NCBI GenBank assembly: GCA_943912255.1
Contig: CALTTP010000001.1
Span: forward strand, 62,001-126,000
Reading direction: 5' to 3'
Length of the DNA: 64,000 bases
From: an uncultured Peptoniphilaceae bacterium
GTDB lineage: Bacteria > Bacillota > Clostridia > Tissierellales > Peptoniphilaceae
The notes under the pieces are model-generated. The model was not told where the DNA came from and ran no database searches. It saw only the letters and a list, made by a program, of their open reading frames with translations. A program made the translations under genes and the position numbers. Position 1 is the stretch's first letter; each line of letters opens with the position of its first letter. Below, in pieces: positions 25,773 through 34,525 of this stretch.

Positions 25773-26798
25773 ATGATAGTAAAATTAAAAACTGATATAA
25801 ATAATGACAATGTGAAAGATTTAATCTCATGGTTTGAGGAAAATAACCTTTCGGTTATTCCTACTAAAGGTAAAAACTCCACAGTTCTCTCCATAATTGG
25901 AGATACTAGATGGGTTAATGAAACTGCTGTAAAGGCCTTTGACTGCGTAGACTCGGTCTTTAGAATTCAAGAGCCTTATAAAGAAGCCAATATTAAATAC
26001 CACAAGAACCCTGCAGTTATTAATGTAGGGGATGTAAAGATTGGTGGAGGTAACTTTGTAGTTATGGCAGGACCGTGTTCTGTTGAATCCAGAGAACAAG
26101 TTTTGGAAGTGGCAGAAAAAGTTAAGGCCTCAGGAGCTAATATCCTAAGAGGGGGAGCTTTTAAACCAAGAACCTCACCATATTCTTTTCAGGGAATGGG
26201 AGAACAGGGGATAAAGTATCTTTTAGAGGCTAAGGAACTTACAGGTCTTCCAGTTGTGTCTGAAATTATGGACATAGACGACTTACCCTACTTTGAAGAC
26301 ATTGATATGCTACAAGTTGGGGCGAGAAATATGCAAAACTTCTCACTATTGAAAAAGTTGGGGAAGGTGAATAAACCCATTTTATTAAAGAGGGGACTTT
26401 CTGCCACCTATGAAGAGTGGTTAATGTCTGCAGAATATTTAATGGCCTGGGGAAATGAACAGATTGTACTTTGTGAAAGGGGAATAAGAACCTTTGAACC
26501 AGGAGTTAGAAACACCTTGGATATTACAGCTGTTCCCTATTTAAGACAGAGAACCCAGCTTCCAATCATTATAGACCCTTCCCATGCCAGTGGTGTTTGG
26601 GAGTTGGTAGAGCCTCTTTCCATTGCATCTACGGCTATTGGAGGGGATGGACTCATAGTTGAAGTGCACAATGACCCAGAAAAGGCCCTTTGTGACGGTT
26701 CCCAGTCTTTAAAGCCAGGGAAGTTTGATTTTATGATGAAAAAGATAGACATAATAAAAACTGCATTAAAGGAAATTGAAGAATTAGAGAATGAATAG
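25773..26798 (+). CDS. aroF: 3-deoxy-7-phosphoheptulonate synthase (DAHP synthase)
   Basis: The first shikimate pathway enzyme, condensing phosphoenolpyruvate and erythrose 4-phosphate. The 341-residue product has an N-terminal ferredoxin-like regulatory domain (about 1-70) and a type I-beta barrel with MAGPCSVESREQ, RGGAFKPRTSPYSFQG, LLKRGLSATYEEWL and IIDPSHASG. This domain order is that of the Thermotoga-type enzyme, in which the N-terminal domain binds Phe or Tyr, so feedback control is likely. It opens a six-gene operon in which every junction overlaps; the next gene begins eight bases before its stop. No clear -35 element was found upstream. Confidence 0.93.
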   Translation: MIVKLKTDINNDNVKDLISWFEENNLSVIPTKGKNSTVLSIIGDTRWVNETAVKAFDCVDSVFRIQEPYKEANIKYHKNPAVINVGDVKIGGGNFVVMAGPCSVESREQVLEVAEKVKASGANILRGGAFKPRTSPYSFQGMGEQGIKYLLEAKELTGLPVVSEIMDIDDLPYFEDIDMLQVGARNMQNFSLLKKLGKVNKPILLKRGLSATYEEWLMSAEYLMAWGNEQIVLCERGIRTFEPGVRNTLDITAVPYLRQRTQLPIIIDPSHASGVWELVEPLSIASTAIGGDGLIVEVHNDPEKALCDGSQSLKPGKFDFMMKKIDIIKTALKEIEELENE

Positions 26799-27864
26799 AG
26801 AAATTGATATAGAGGTTTCAAATAGTTATAAGGTTAATATAGGAAGAGACAACTTTGACTTGATTTTAAATTATATTCCAGAGAAAAAGTCTGGATTTAA
26901 GGCTCTAATTATCACTGATGACAATCTTAAAGATCTACATTTAGATAGTCTAACTAAAATTTTGAAAGAGAATAAAATCAACTATCATGTTTATTCCATA
27001 AAACCTGGTGAAAAATCTAAAAATCTATTTACTATTGAAAGTATAATGAATTTTTTAGCAGAGCATAAATTTTCCAGGTCGGATCTTATAATTGCCCTTG
27101 GAGGGGGAGTTGTAGGAGATATTGGCGGATTTGCCGCTGCCATCTATTTAAGGGGCATTGACTATATTCAAATTCCCACTACTTTACTTTCCGCTGTGGA
27201 TTCATCTGTGGGAGGAAAGACGGGAGTTGATCTTAGTTTTGGGAAAAATCTAGTAGGTGCTTTTAAACAGCCTAAGGGAGTTATATGTAATCTAGGAACC
27301 TTTAAGACCCTGACTAAAGAAGAGTTTAACAATGGAGTTTTTGAATGTATTAAATATGGAATTTTATTTGATGAAGACTACTTTAATATCTTTTTAGATG
27401 AGGACTTTAACGTCAATTCCCATAGGCTATCTGAAGTTGTGGAAAAGGGTGTTGTTTTTAAAGCTCTAGTTGTGAAAGAAGATGAGTTGGACTATGGGAA
27501 AAGAAGGCTTTTAAACTTAGGACATACCTTCGGTCATGGCATTGAGCAGGCCTCTAATTACCAGGTCAAACATGGATTTGCCGTAGGAAAGGGTATGGAG
27601 ATTATTTCTCAAATAAGCTTTTTACAAGGTAGCCTAAGTAAAGAAGTCCTGGATAAAATACTATATGTTTTAAGAAAGTATTCCATGGTAGATACATCTT
27701 CCTTTGATTTTAATAAGGTGTTGGACTTTGTCCTTCTAGACAAGAAGATATATGGTGGAAAGATTACTGTGATTATGCCCCATGATATAGGCAAATGTGA
27801 ATTAGAAGAGATGACATTGGGAAAAGTAAAGGAGTTATATAGTAGATGGCAGAAGGAATTTTAA
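26791..27864 (+). CDS. aroB: 3-dehydroquinate synthase
   Basis: Second shikimate step: NAD- and metal-dependent closure of DAHP to 3-dehydroquinate. The 357-residue product shows the core LGGGVVGDIGGFAAAIYLRG, IPTTLLSAVDSSVGGKTGVD and the metal-site helix LNLGHTFGHGIEQAS. The length is typical. It overlaps aroF by eight bases and aroA by 19, so translation is coupled across the operon. Confidence 0.95.
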   Translation: MNREIDIEVSNSYKVNIGRDNFDLILNYIPEKKSGFKALIITDDNLKDLHLDSLTKILKENKINYHVYSIKPGEKSKNLFTIESIMNFLAEHKFSRSDLIIALGGGVVGDIGGFAAAIYLRGIDYIQIPTTLLSAVDSSVGGKTGVDLSFGKNLVGAFKQPKGVICNLGTFKTLTKEEFNNGVFECIKYGILFDEDYFNIFLDEDFNVNSHRLSEVVEKGVVFKALVVKEDELDYGKRRLLNLGHTFGHGIEQASNYQVKHGFAVGKGMEIISQISFLQGSLSKEVLDKILYVLRKYSMVDTSSFDFNKVLDFVLLDKKIYGGKITVIMPHDIGKCELEEMTLGKVKELYSRWQKEF

Positions 27865-29117
27865 TAAAGCCTGGTAGTTTAAAAGGATCCATTAAAGCCA
27901 TTGCTTCCAAGACCTATGGCCATAGAATGATTATCCTTTCAGCTTTATCTAAGAAAAGTTCAAAACTGATATTAGAAGAATATAACGACGATCTCTTTGC
28001 CACTTTGGATTGTATAAAAAATCTAGGAGGAGATTATTCTATTGATAAGGATGAACTTATAATTGAGCCTATTGAAAAAGGCTCTAAGGATATTAGTTTA
28101 AACTGTAGGGAGTCTGGTTCTACTTTGCGATTTATAATTCCTGTAGCCACAGCTCTCTACGATAAAACCTTAATAGATGGAACTGGGACTTTAGGTAAAA
28201 GGCCAATAAAACCCCTTTTGCAAGCTCTATCACAAAGGGGAGTGGAATTTTCAAGGGAGACATTACCTATTGTCAGTAAGGGGAAATTTCACGGAGGCAA
28301 AATATACCTTCCTGGAAACATATCCTCTCAGTTTATTACTGGAATATTATTAGCTTCTTCTATTTTAGAAGAGGATACAACTATAGAACTGACTACCCCT
28401 CTGGAGTCTGTGGCCTATGTTAAAGTAACTTTGGAAGTTCTAAAAGATTACGCCATAGAGGTTTTAGAAAAAAACGACGGATATTATATTAAAGGTGGTC
28501 AAAAACCAAATCCACCAGTTCAAAATAAAGTCCAGGGGGATTGGTCAAACGCTGCAGCCTTTCTCGTGGCAGGAGCGATAAATGGAAATTTGACCATGGA
28601 AGGACTTTTAGTAAGTTCTTCCCAAGGAGATAAGATAATACTGGAAATACTGGAAAATTTTGGTGCTGATTTGAAGATAGAAGATGAAATATCCATTAAA
28701 TCAAAGGGAAAAAGACCCATTGAAATGGATATCAATGAATGCCCTGACCTACTACCAGTCCTTGGAATCTTAGGATGTAGTGTAAAAGGGGTATCAAAGT
28801 TCACTAATGGTGGAAGGCTTAGAATTAAGGAGTCGGACCGGTTAAACAATACTATGGATTTAATCAATAGCCTTGGTGGAAAGGCAGAAGTCCTAGGGGA
28901 CGATTTAATAGTCTATGGTTCTGGAAGTTTAAAAGGAGGAGTAGTATCTAGTTACAATGATCATAGAATGGTTATGGCGGCAACAATTGCCTCTACCATA
29001 GCTGAAGAGGATATTGTAATTTACGGCCATAAAGCTATTAATAAATCCTATCCCAAATTTTTTGAAGATTTTAATAATCTAGGAGGTAATTTTATTGAGT
29101 TCGATCATAGGAAATAA
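27846..29117 (+). CDS. aroA: 3-phosphoshikimate 1-carboxyvinyltransferase (EPSP synthase)
   Basis: Transfers the enolpyruvyl group of PEP to shikimate 3-phosphate. The 423-residue product has the two-domain inverse-barrel pattern with NCRESGSTLRFIIPVA in the first half and LRIKESDRLN in the second. The usual GNAGT segment reads CRESGST here, as in many Gram-positive class II-like enzymes. Whether this gives glyphosate tolerance cannot be told from sequence. It overlaps aroB and aroC. Confidence 0.93.
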   Translation: MAEGILIKPGSLKGSIKAIASKTYGHRMIILSALSKKSSKLILEEYNDDLFATLDCIKNLGGDYSIDKDELIIEPIEKGSKDISLNCRESGSTLRFIIPVATALYDKTLIDGTGTLGKRPIKPLLQALSQRGVEFSRETLPIVSKGKFHGGKIYLPGNISSQFITGILLASSILEEDTTIELTTPLESVAYVKVTLEVLKDYAIEVLEKNDGYYIKGGQKPNPPVQNKVQGDWSNAAAFLVAGAINGNLTMEGLLVSSSQGDKIILEILENFGADLKIEDEISIKSKGKRPIEMDINECPDLLPVLGILGCSVKGVSKFTNGGRLRIKESDRLNNTMDLINSLGGKAEVLGDDLIVYGSGSLKGGVVSSYNDHRMVMAATIASTIAEEDIVIYGHKAINKSYPKFFEDFNNLGGNFIEFDHRK

Positions 29118-30186
29118 ATTCAAAGTATCCATATTTGGAGAATCCCATGGAAAATGTATTGGTGTGGTCATTGATGGAATGCCTCCAGGAATTGAAATTG
29201 ATATGGAGGATTTAAAAAAGTTTCTTGGAAGACGGTCACCAGGTTCCTCAGACTTTACTACCCTTAGAAAAGAAAGAGACCTACCAAAGTTTATGTCAGG
29301 ACTTATGGAAAATAGGACAACGGGTTTTCCATTATGTGCAATCATTGAAAATGAAGATAAAAGATCAAAGGATTATGATAATTTAGAAAATTTGCCAAGG
29401 CCATCCCATGGTGATTATACAGCGTTTTTAAAATATAAGGGTTTTGCAGATTTAAGGGGAAGTGGTCATCTTTCTGGAAGACTTACAGCACCACTATGCA
29501 TAGCAGGGGGCATAGCTAAGCAAATCCTTAGAAAAGATGGAATTTTTATAGGAGCTCATCTCTATACTGTTGGGGAAGTGGAAGATTTTGGATATGATTT
29601 GGTAAATTTAAATAGTGATATCCTTGAAAAGACCAACAACTCATCCTTCCCTACCATATCAGAAGATAGGGGAGAACTTATGAAGGATCTTATTAGAAAG
29701 ACTAGGGAAGAGGAGGATTCCATTGGATCCATCATTGAAATTGGAGTTGTAGGAATGCCTAAGGCCATAGGCAAACCCATATTCAACACTGTGGAAGGCA
29801 GGCTTTCTCAAATGGCCTTTTCCATTCCAGCAGTAAAGGGAGTTGAGTTTGGTCAAGGGTTTAAAGCTGTAAAGATGAATGGTTCAACTCATAACGACAA
29901 TTTTGAAATTGTAGATGGAGAAATAAGGACTGTAAGTAATAATAGTGCTGGAATAGTTTCTGGAATTACAAATGGAATGCCTATTGTATATAGAACTATA
30001 TTCAAACCTACTGCATCCATAGGAAAGAAACAGATGTCAGTAAATCTTATAACCATGGAAGAAGAGGCGCTTCTTATTGAAGGCAGACATGACCCTTGTA
30101 TAGGGGTTAGGGCAGTTGCTGTAATGGAGGCTGCAACGGCAGTGGTCCTATTGGATATGCTCATGGAAGAGGGATATTATGACTAG
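29095..30186 (+). CDS. aroC: Chorismate synthase
   Basis: Final shikimate step: anti-1,4-elimination of phosphate from EPSP using reduced FMN. The 363-residue product has the three family signatures: GESHGKCIGVVIDGMPPG, RGSGHLSGRLTAPLCIAGG and the C-terminal GRHDPCIGVRAVAVMEAATA. The start is a TTG at 29095, seven bases after AGGAGGT, inside the aroA gene. It overlaps the next gene by eight bases. Confidence 0.94.
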   Translation: MSSIIGNKFKVSIFGESHGKCIGVVIDGMPPGIEIDMEDLKKFLGRRSPGSSDFTTLRKERDLPKFMSGLMENRTTGFPLCAIIENEDKRSKDYDNLENLPRPSHGDYTAFLKYKGFADLRGSGHLSGRLTAPLCIAGGIAKQILRKDGIFIGAHLYTVGEVEDFGYDLVNLNSDILEKTNNSSFPTISEDRGELMKDLIRKTREEEDSIGSIIEIGVVGMPKAIGKPIFNTVEGRLSQMAFSIPAVKGVEFGQGFKAVKMNGSTHNDNFEIVDGEIRTVSNNSAGIVSGITNGMPIVYRTIFKPTASIGKKQMSVNLITMEEEALLIEGRHDPCIGVRAVAVMEAATAVVLLDMLMEEGYYD

Positions 30187-31423
30187 GGATATTTTTGGAC
30201 TTATAGGTAAAACATTAAAACATAGCTTTTCACCAAAGCTTCATAGCTATCTAGGAGATTATAAATATGAACTCTTTGAACTGGAAAAAGATGAGTTGAA
30301 TGATCTTTTTAAAAGGAAGGATATTAAGGGAATCAACGTTACCATGCCCTATAAAGAAGAGGTAATGAAGTATTGTACCAGATTTTCGCCAGAAGTTTTG
30401 AAAATTGGATGTATAAACACCATAATTTTTGAAGGACAAGAAATAATAGGATATAATACGGACTACTTTGGAGCCTATGAGATGCTTAGAAAAATCGACT
30501 TAGAAATTAAAGATGGATTTGTGGCAATCCTAGGAGATGGTTCAACTTCAAAGACCCTTCGAAGCGTTGTGGAAGACATGGGGGCAGAGAAGATAATAAA
30601 TGTGTCTCGTAAAGGCGAAATTAAATTTCAGGATTTGAATAGATATCAAGAAGCAGAAGTCATTATAAATACAACACCAGTTGGAATGTACCCGGACAAT
30701 TTACAATCCCTATTAAATTTAAAGGACTTTCCCAAGTTAAAAGCCGTTGGAGATGTGGTTTATAATCCCCTAAGGACAAAACTGATATTAGATGCTAAAA
30801 GACTTGGGATAAGGAATACAATAGGACTTAGAATGCTTGTTTATCAGGGGATAAAAGCATATGAACTGTTTTTTAATCGTGAAGTAACGGATTCAAAAAA
30901 AGAAGAAATCTATAATAAGGTCTATGGGGATGTATCCAATATTATCCTAGTGGGAATGCCAGGTTCTGGCAAGACCTCCCTAGGCAAGTCTATAGCTAAG
31001 GAAATGAATAGAAAATTTATAGACCTGGACAGAGAAATAGAGGATATAAACCATATGTCCGTTCCAGGAATCTTTTCAGAATATGGAGAAGATGGATTTA
31101 GGGAGTTGGAACATATTGCCTGCACCAAATTTGGAAAAGAAAATGGCGTGATCATATCCACTGGTGGGGGAGTTGTTTTGGATAAACACAATTATAATCC
31201 CTTAAAACAAAATGGGGTAATAGTTCAAATAGAAAGACAGCTCAACAAATTGGCAACTAAAGGAAGACCTCTATCAAAGGGAGGTTATAAAGACCTGGTA
31301 AAACTTCAAATGAGTAGGAGAGAAAAGTATCAGGATTTTGCAGATTTTAAGGTTGTGAATATTTACCATCCAAAATGCGTGGAGGATATTATAAATGGAT
31401 TTAAAAAAATTACTGGTAATTAA
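30179..31423 (+). CDS. Fused shikimate dehydrogenase - shikimate kinase
   Basis: A single 414-residue chain carrying two consecutive shikimate enzymes. Residues 1-245 are AroE: FGLIGKTLKHSFSPKLHSYL, catalytic Lys59 in INVTMPYKEEV, Asp95 in GYNTDYFGAY and an NADP-binding fold. Residues 250-414 are AroK: P-loop GMPGSGKTSLGK, FIDLDREIE, GEDGFRELE and STGGGVV, then the lid Arg in KGRPLS. The enzymes normally are separate proteins; the frame is continuous with no stop between them. The product of one domain is the substrate of the other. It overlaps aroC by eight bases and aroQ by 29. Confidence 0.93.
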   Translation: MTRDIFGLIGKTLKHSFSPKLHSYLGDYKYELFELEKDELNDLFKRKDIKGINVTMPYKEEVMKYCTRFSPEVLKIGCINTIIFEGQEIIGYNTDYFGAYEMLRKIDLEIKDGFVAILGDGSTSKTLRSVVEDMGAEKIINVSRKGEIKFQDLNRYQEAEVIINTTPVGMYPDNLQSLLNLKDFPKLKAVGDVVYNPLRTKLILDAKRLGIRNTIGLRMLVYQGIKAYELFFNREVTDSKKEEIYNKVYGDVSNIILVGMPGSGKTSLGKSIAKEMNRKFIDLDREIEDINHMSVPGIFSEYGEDGFRELEHIACTKFGKENGVIISTGGGVVLDKHNYNPLKQNGVIVQIERQLNKLATKGRPLSKGGYKDLVKLQMSRREKYQDFADFKVVNIYHPKCVEDIINGFKKITGN

Positions 31424-31850
31424 TGGCCCCAATTTAAATATGTTGGGAAAAAGAGAGCCTCATATCTATGGAGAGAGGACCTACCAAGACCTTTGTAAAT
31501 TCATAGAGGACTACTGCAGAGAAAAAGATATATATGTGGAAATTTTTCAGTCAAATCATGAGGGAGATATAGTTGATGTACTTCAAAAGGCCTATGGAAG
31601 GTTTCAAGGAATTATTATAAATCCTGCGGCCTATACCCATAGTTCTATTGCAATATTAGATGCACTACAGGCGGTTGGTTTGCCTACGGTGGAAGTGCAC
31701 CTTTCAGATATACTACAAAGAGAAGACTTTAGACAGATTTCATATATTAGAGATTACTGTTTAAAATCCGTAATTGGACTGGGCTTTGATGGATATATTG
31801 AAGCAATAGATTTTTTGCTGGAATATGATATAGAGAATAATGGTATCTAA
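31395..31850 (+). CDS. aroQ: 3-dehydroquinate dehydratase, type II
   Basis: Dehydrates 3-dehydroquinate to dehydroshikimate. The 151-residue product is the small dodecameric type II enzyme: INGPNLNMLGKREPHIYG with catalytic Arg and Tyr, FQSNHEGDIVDVLQ, INPAAYTHSSIAI and VEVHLSDI. It fills the third step although it sits last in the operon, so the six genes together encode all seven reactions to chorismate. It overlaps the AroE-AroK gene by 29 bases and is followed by a long terminator. Confidence 0.94.
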   Translation: MDLKKLLVINGPNLNMLGKREPHIYGERTYQDLCKFIEDYCREKDIYVEIFQSNHEGDIVDVLQKAYGRFQGIIINPAAYTHSSIAILDALQAVGLPTVEVHLSDILQREDFRQISYIRDYCLKSVIGLGFDGYIEAIDFLLEYDIENNGI

Positions 31851-31875
31851 TCTGACATCGATTTAACTGTCAAAT

Positions 31876-31922
31876 GCAATAAAAGTCGGTCACCCTTTAA
31901 TCGAGTGACCGATTTTTATTGC
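31876..31922 (+). terminator. Terminator of the shikimate operon
   Basis: An 18-bp stem with one G-U pair (31876-31893 with 31905-31922) and an 11-base loop; the 3' arm contains five consecutive Ts. A strong end signal between the aro operon and the convergent lipoprotein remnant. Confidence 0.88.
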
Positions 31923-31967
31923 TTTATACTTAAATTAACTGACATAACCACTTTTTATTCTATAAGG

Positions 31968-32524
31968 TCAATAGCTTGGAACTTCGATTAAAACCCCTTG
32001 TTTTACATCATCTACAAGTCCATCCTCTGTCAGGCGCAGTTGTCCAGTTATCGCCTGTTCATCAAGCTTTTTACCATCCTTTAAGTACTCTAAATTAAAT
32101 TTGTAATCATAGTATTCAAATTCATCGGAAGACTTTTCCGGATTTACTTTGGTTAATTCTATATTGGACATTTTAATTTCCATACCATCTTGATTTTTAG
32201 CAATTCCCAACCAGATAAGAGGATTTTGCCCAGAAAATCTATTATAACCATCCTGGGTCATCAAAGGCTTAAACTTATCCTGTAGGTATTTTTCCAATTT
32301 ATTTTCAGAATTTTTATCCTCAGGAACGCCTTCTCCAAGCACTTGGAAATTACTTTCGTCAAAGACATCGGTTTCCTCTGGTGAATAGGCGGTTTTAATG
32401 AAGTTTTCTGCATCTTTTTTATGACTAGAGTTGGAACAACCGAAGAAAGCTCCAATTGTAAAAGTCAAAAGTACTATAATGAGAAAACTTCAATGAGAAA
32501 ACTTCTAATCATTTTTTTAAACAT
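31968..32524 (-). pseudogene. Lipoprotein gene frameshifted by a 14-bp tandem duplication
   Basis: The proper start is ATG 32524, with AAAGGA eight bases upstream and TATAAT at 32562-32557. That frame stops after 16 codons at 32476-32474. Bases 32478-32491 and 32492-32505 are identical 14-mers (AATGAGAAAACTTC on the + strand). Removing one copy restores one frame, beginning MFKKMIRSFLIIVLLTF and continuing to the lipobox IGAFFGC, then the ~150-residue body that is open to 31968. The restored protein would be a 180-residue lipoprotein of unknown family. Remaining start codons in the shifted frame (TTG 32468) lack a ribosome binding site. A reversible slipped-strand switch or an assembly error are the alternatives. 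Confidence 0.75.
32478..32505 (-). repeat. Perfect 14-bp tandem duplication inside a signal-peptide region
   Basis: Two adjacent identical 14-mers at 32478-32491 and 32492-32505. The length is not a multiple of three, so it shifts the reading frame of the lipoprotein gene. Flanking bases do not extend the repeat, which points to a discrete duplication event. Confidence 0.95.
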
Positions 32525-32698
32525 ATGATCATCCTTTCTTTTGAATCTTACATTACATTATACCCAATTAGAAAGAAAATGATAAAGTTTATTTTTTTGT
32601 GAAAAATAGATAAAATCCACCTGTAGGTTTTCTCGAAGGATGATTAATGATTATAAACCTTGATGGCCAATGAGGCTATGGAAGAGCTTTGCTTAAAT

Positions 32699-33109
32699 CT
32701 AGCTTTTACTGAAAAAGTCATGGTCACAATTGTTACAGTGAACCTTTATTTTTCCCTTGCCTCTAGGAACTCTCATCTCTTTTTTACAATTTGGACATTT
32801 GAAATATTTGTATTTTTTAAAATTCAAGGCTTTACTTTTCTTTCTTTTAAAGAATCCCAAAAAACTATTTCGCAGTTTAAGATAGTCTTGATTTTCCTTA
32901 GCTCTTTGAACTCTATTTCTAGAAAAGATAATAAAGTCGGAGTAGAACAAAGTTGCCAGTCCAAATACTCTTAAAAAATTATTCAACATCAACTTATCCT
33001 TAGCTATAAAGGAACTAAGGATTGCTATAATACTAAGGATGGATAGAAATCTTGAAAATTGATTGACTCCATTTCTACCCTCCATAAATTTATTTATCCA
33101 GTCTTTCAT
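32699..33109 (-). CDS. Membrane protein with C-terminal zinc ribbon
   Basis: A 136-residue protein with two membrane helices (about residues 18-36 and 42-62), a basic stretch, and a C-terminal zinc ribbon: KCPNCKKEMRVPRGKG followed by VHCNNCDHDF. This architecture occurs widely in Firmicutes without an assigned function. The ribbon should face the cytoplasm. Its ATG overlaps the glycosyltransferase stop by one base (TAATG on the minus strand), so the two are cotranslated and may act together at the membrane. Confidence 0.7.
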   Translation of the reverse strand: MKDWINKFMEGRNGVNQFSRFLSILSIIAILSSFIAKDKLMLNNFLRVFGLATLFYSDFIIFSRNRVQRAKENQDYLKLRNSFLGFFKRKKSKALNFKKYKYFKCPNCKKEMRVPRGKGKIKVHCNNCDHDFFSKS

Positions 33110-34266
33110 TAATTAACCCCTTTAACATACTCTTTATAAACATCTAAAATATTGTTGGCAAAGGCCTTGGCGGAGCAGTTTTTTATTGCATGGGCCCTAC
33201 ATTTTTCAGACATTTCTTCTAATATGTTACTATTATCTAGGAATTTTGTTAATTGTTCCTTAAATTCTTCATAGTTGTTGTATCTATAGCCTGTTTCGTT
33301 TTGAACTATAGGGTCTCTTAGGCAAATATCGTCTCTACATAGTACAGGTAAACCGTTAAATAGAGCTTCTACATAGGTTAGTCCTTGGGTTTCTGAAGTA
33401 GAGGCAGAGACGAATAGATCTGCCATTTGGTAATAGATATTTATCATTTCATTTTGCACTAATCCGGTAAAGATTACATAGTCCATTCCAATAGACTTAG
33501 TATATTCTTCCAGATCTCTTCTTTCAGGGCCTTCTCCCACGATTACAAAGGATATATCTGATCTTTGAACTTTATTTAAGTATTCCAATATCTCTGAAAT
33601 ATTTTTCTCTTTTCCAACTCGTCCTACAAATAGCAAAACTTTATTTTTTTGAGGAATTCCTAAATCTTCTTTTAGTTTTTGAATTTCCTCTTTTGAATAT
33701 ATTGTTTCAAATTTTTCTTCTTCCAAACCTGTTGGTACTATGTGGATTGGTTTAGTAAGACCATAATCTTCTATAATATTCTTCGTCTTTATTGTAGGAA
33801 CAATAAAGGCTGTAGTCTTATCTGAAATGGTCTTAGTAAATTTTTCCACCAACATCTTTCCAATGGTTTCGGATTTTGAAAAATAATGTGTATAATCTTC
33901 ATATAGTGTATGATAGGTATGAACATGGGGGATATGAAGTTTCTTTTTTATGATTCTTGCAATATGAAATGTGGTAAACTCACTTTGACTATGGATAATA
34001 TCTGGATTCCATTCTAGGATTTCATCTATTAATGGACTTTTCCATGCTAGAGTAAACCTTGCATCAGGATATAATATGGATATATCAAAGGAACCAAGAT
34101 AGATAATATTTTCGTCCCTGTCGATAAAGGATTCGGTAGATGGGGACAATGTCAAAATCTTTACATCATGTCCCAGTTTTAATAATTCCTGTCTTAAGTT
34201 CTTTACTGACGTGACTACACCATTGGTGATGGCAGCATAGGCATCAGTGGAAATCAAAATTTTCAT
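33109..34266 (-). CDS. GT4-family glycosyltransferase (glycolipid-type)
   Basis: A 385-residue GT-B glycosyltransferase. The N terminus (ILISTDAYAAITNGVVTSVKNL), the HTYHTLYEDYTHYF segment and FVGRVGKEKNISEIL resemble diacylglycerol glucosyltransferases that make membrane glycolipids and lipoteichoic acid anchors. The EX7E motif appears in STSETQGLTYVEALFNGLPVL. The donor is probably a nucleotide sugar such as UDP-glucose. Membrane association would be peripheral. It is followed by the zinc-ribbon membrane protein in the same operon and is divergent from rplM. Confidence 0.82.
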   Translation of the reverse strand: MKILISTDAYAAITNGVVTSVKNLRQELLKLGHDVKILTLSPSTESFIDRDENIIYLGSFDISILYPDARFTLAWKSPLIDEILEWNPDIIHSQSEFTTFHIARIIKKKLHIPHVHTYHTLYEDYTHYFSKSETIGKMLVEKFTKTISDKTTAFIVPTIKTKNIIEDYGLTKPIHIVPTGLEEEKFETIYSKEEIQKLKEDLGIPQKNKVLLFVGRVGKEKNISEILEYLNKVQRSDISFVIVGEGPERRDLEEYTKSIGMDYVIFTGLVQNEMINIYYQMADLFVSASTSETQGLTYVEALFNGLPVLCRDDICLRDPIVQNETGYRYNNYEEFKEQLTKFLDNSNILEEMSEKCRAHAIKNCSAKAFANNILDVYKEYVKGVN

Positions 34267-34335
34267 ATATTCACCTCATGAAGATTATAACACAGTAAAA
34301 TTATTAACAAAAATTTAAAAATGTGAAGAAAAAAT

Positions 34336-34364
34336 TTGACTTTTCCCTTAAACTCCTATATACT
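34336..34364 (+). promoter_or_regulatory. Promoter of rplM-rpsI
   Basis: TTGACT (34336-34341), a 17-base spacer and TATACT (34359-34364). The predicted start near 34371 leaves a 155-base leader before rplM. Confidence 0.8.
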
Positions 34365-34370
34365 ACTATG

Positions 34371-34525
34371 GTGTTAAAAATGATTGTCCCGGTCCTTTTT
34401 AACAATATTCACAAAATCGCCTAGTGGCCAAGGGTGCGATTCATAAAAGCTTGGTGGGAAAACAATCGCTATTTGACGGCGATGTCTAAATGGTCAAAAA
34501 TATTGTAAAAGAGGAAGGAAGACAG
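34371..34525 (+). promoter_or_regulatory. Structured rplM leader with alternating complementary segments
   Basis: Four short segments can pair in two exclusive ways: AATCGC (34415-34420), GCGATT (34436-34441), AATCGC (34464-34469) and GCGAT (34479-34483). Pairs 1-2 and 3-4 exclude pair 2-3. This is the logic of a switch. L13 leaders that control rplM-rpsI are known in Firmicutes, so autogenous control is plausible, but I cannot confirm a match to that family. No T tract follows, so it would act on translation or stability. Confidence 0.5.

Noticed and set aside
32660..32974. 104-codon + strand frame
   Set aside because: It lies opposite the zinc-ribbon membrane protein gene, whose motifs and coupling to the glycosyltransferase are convincing.
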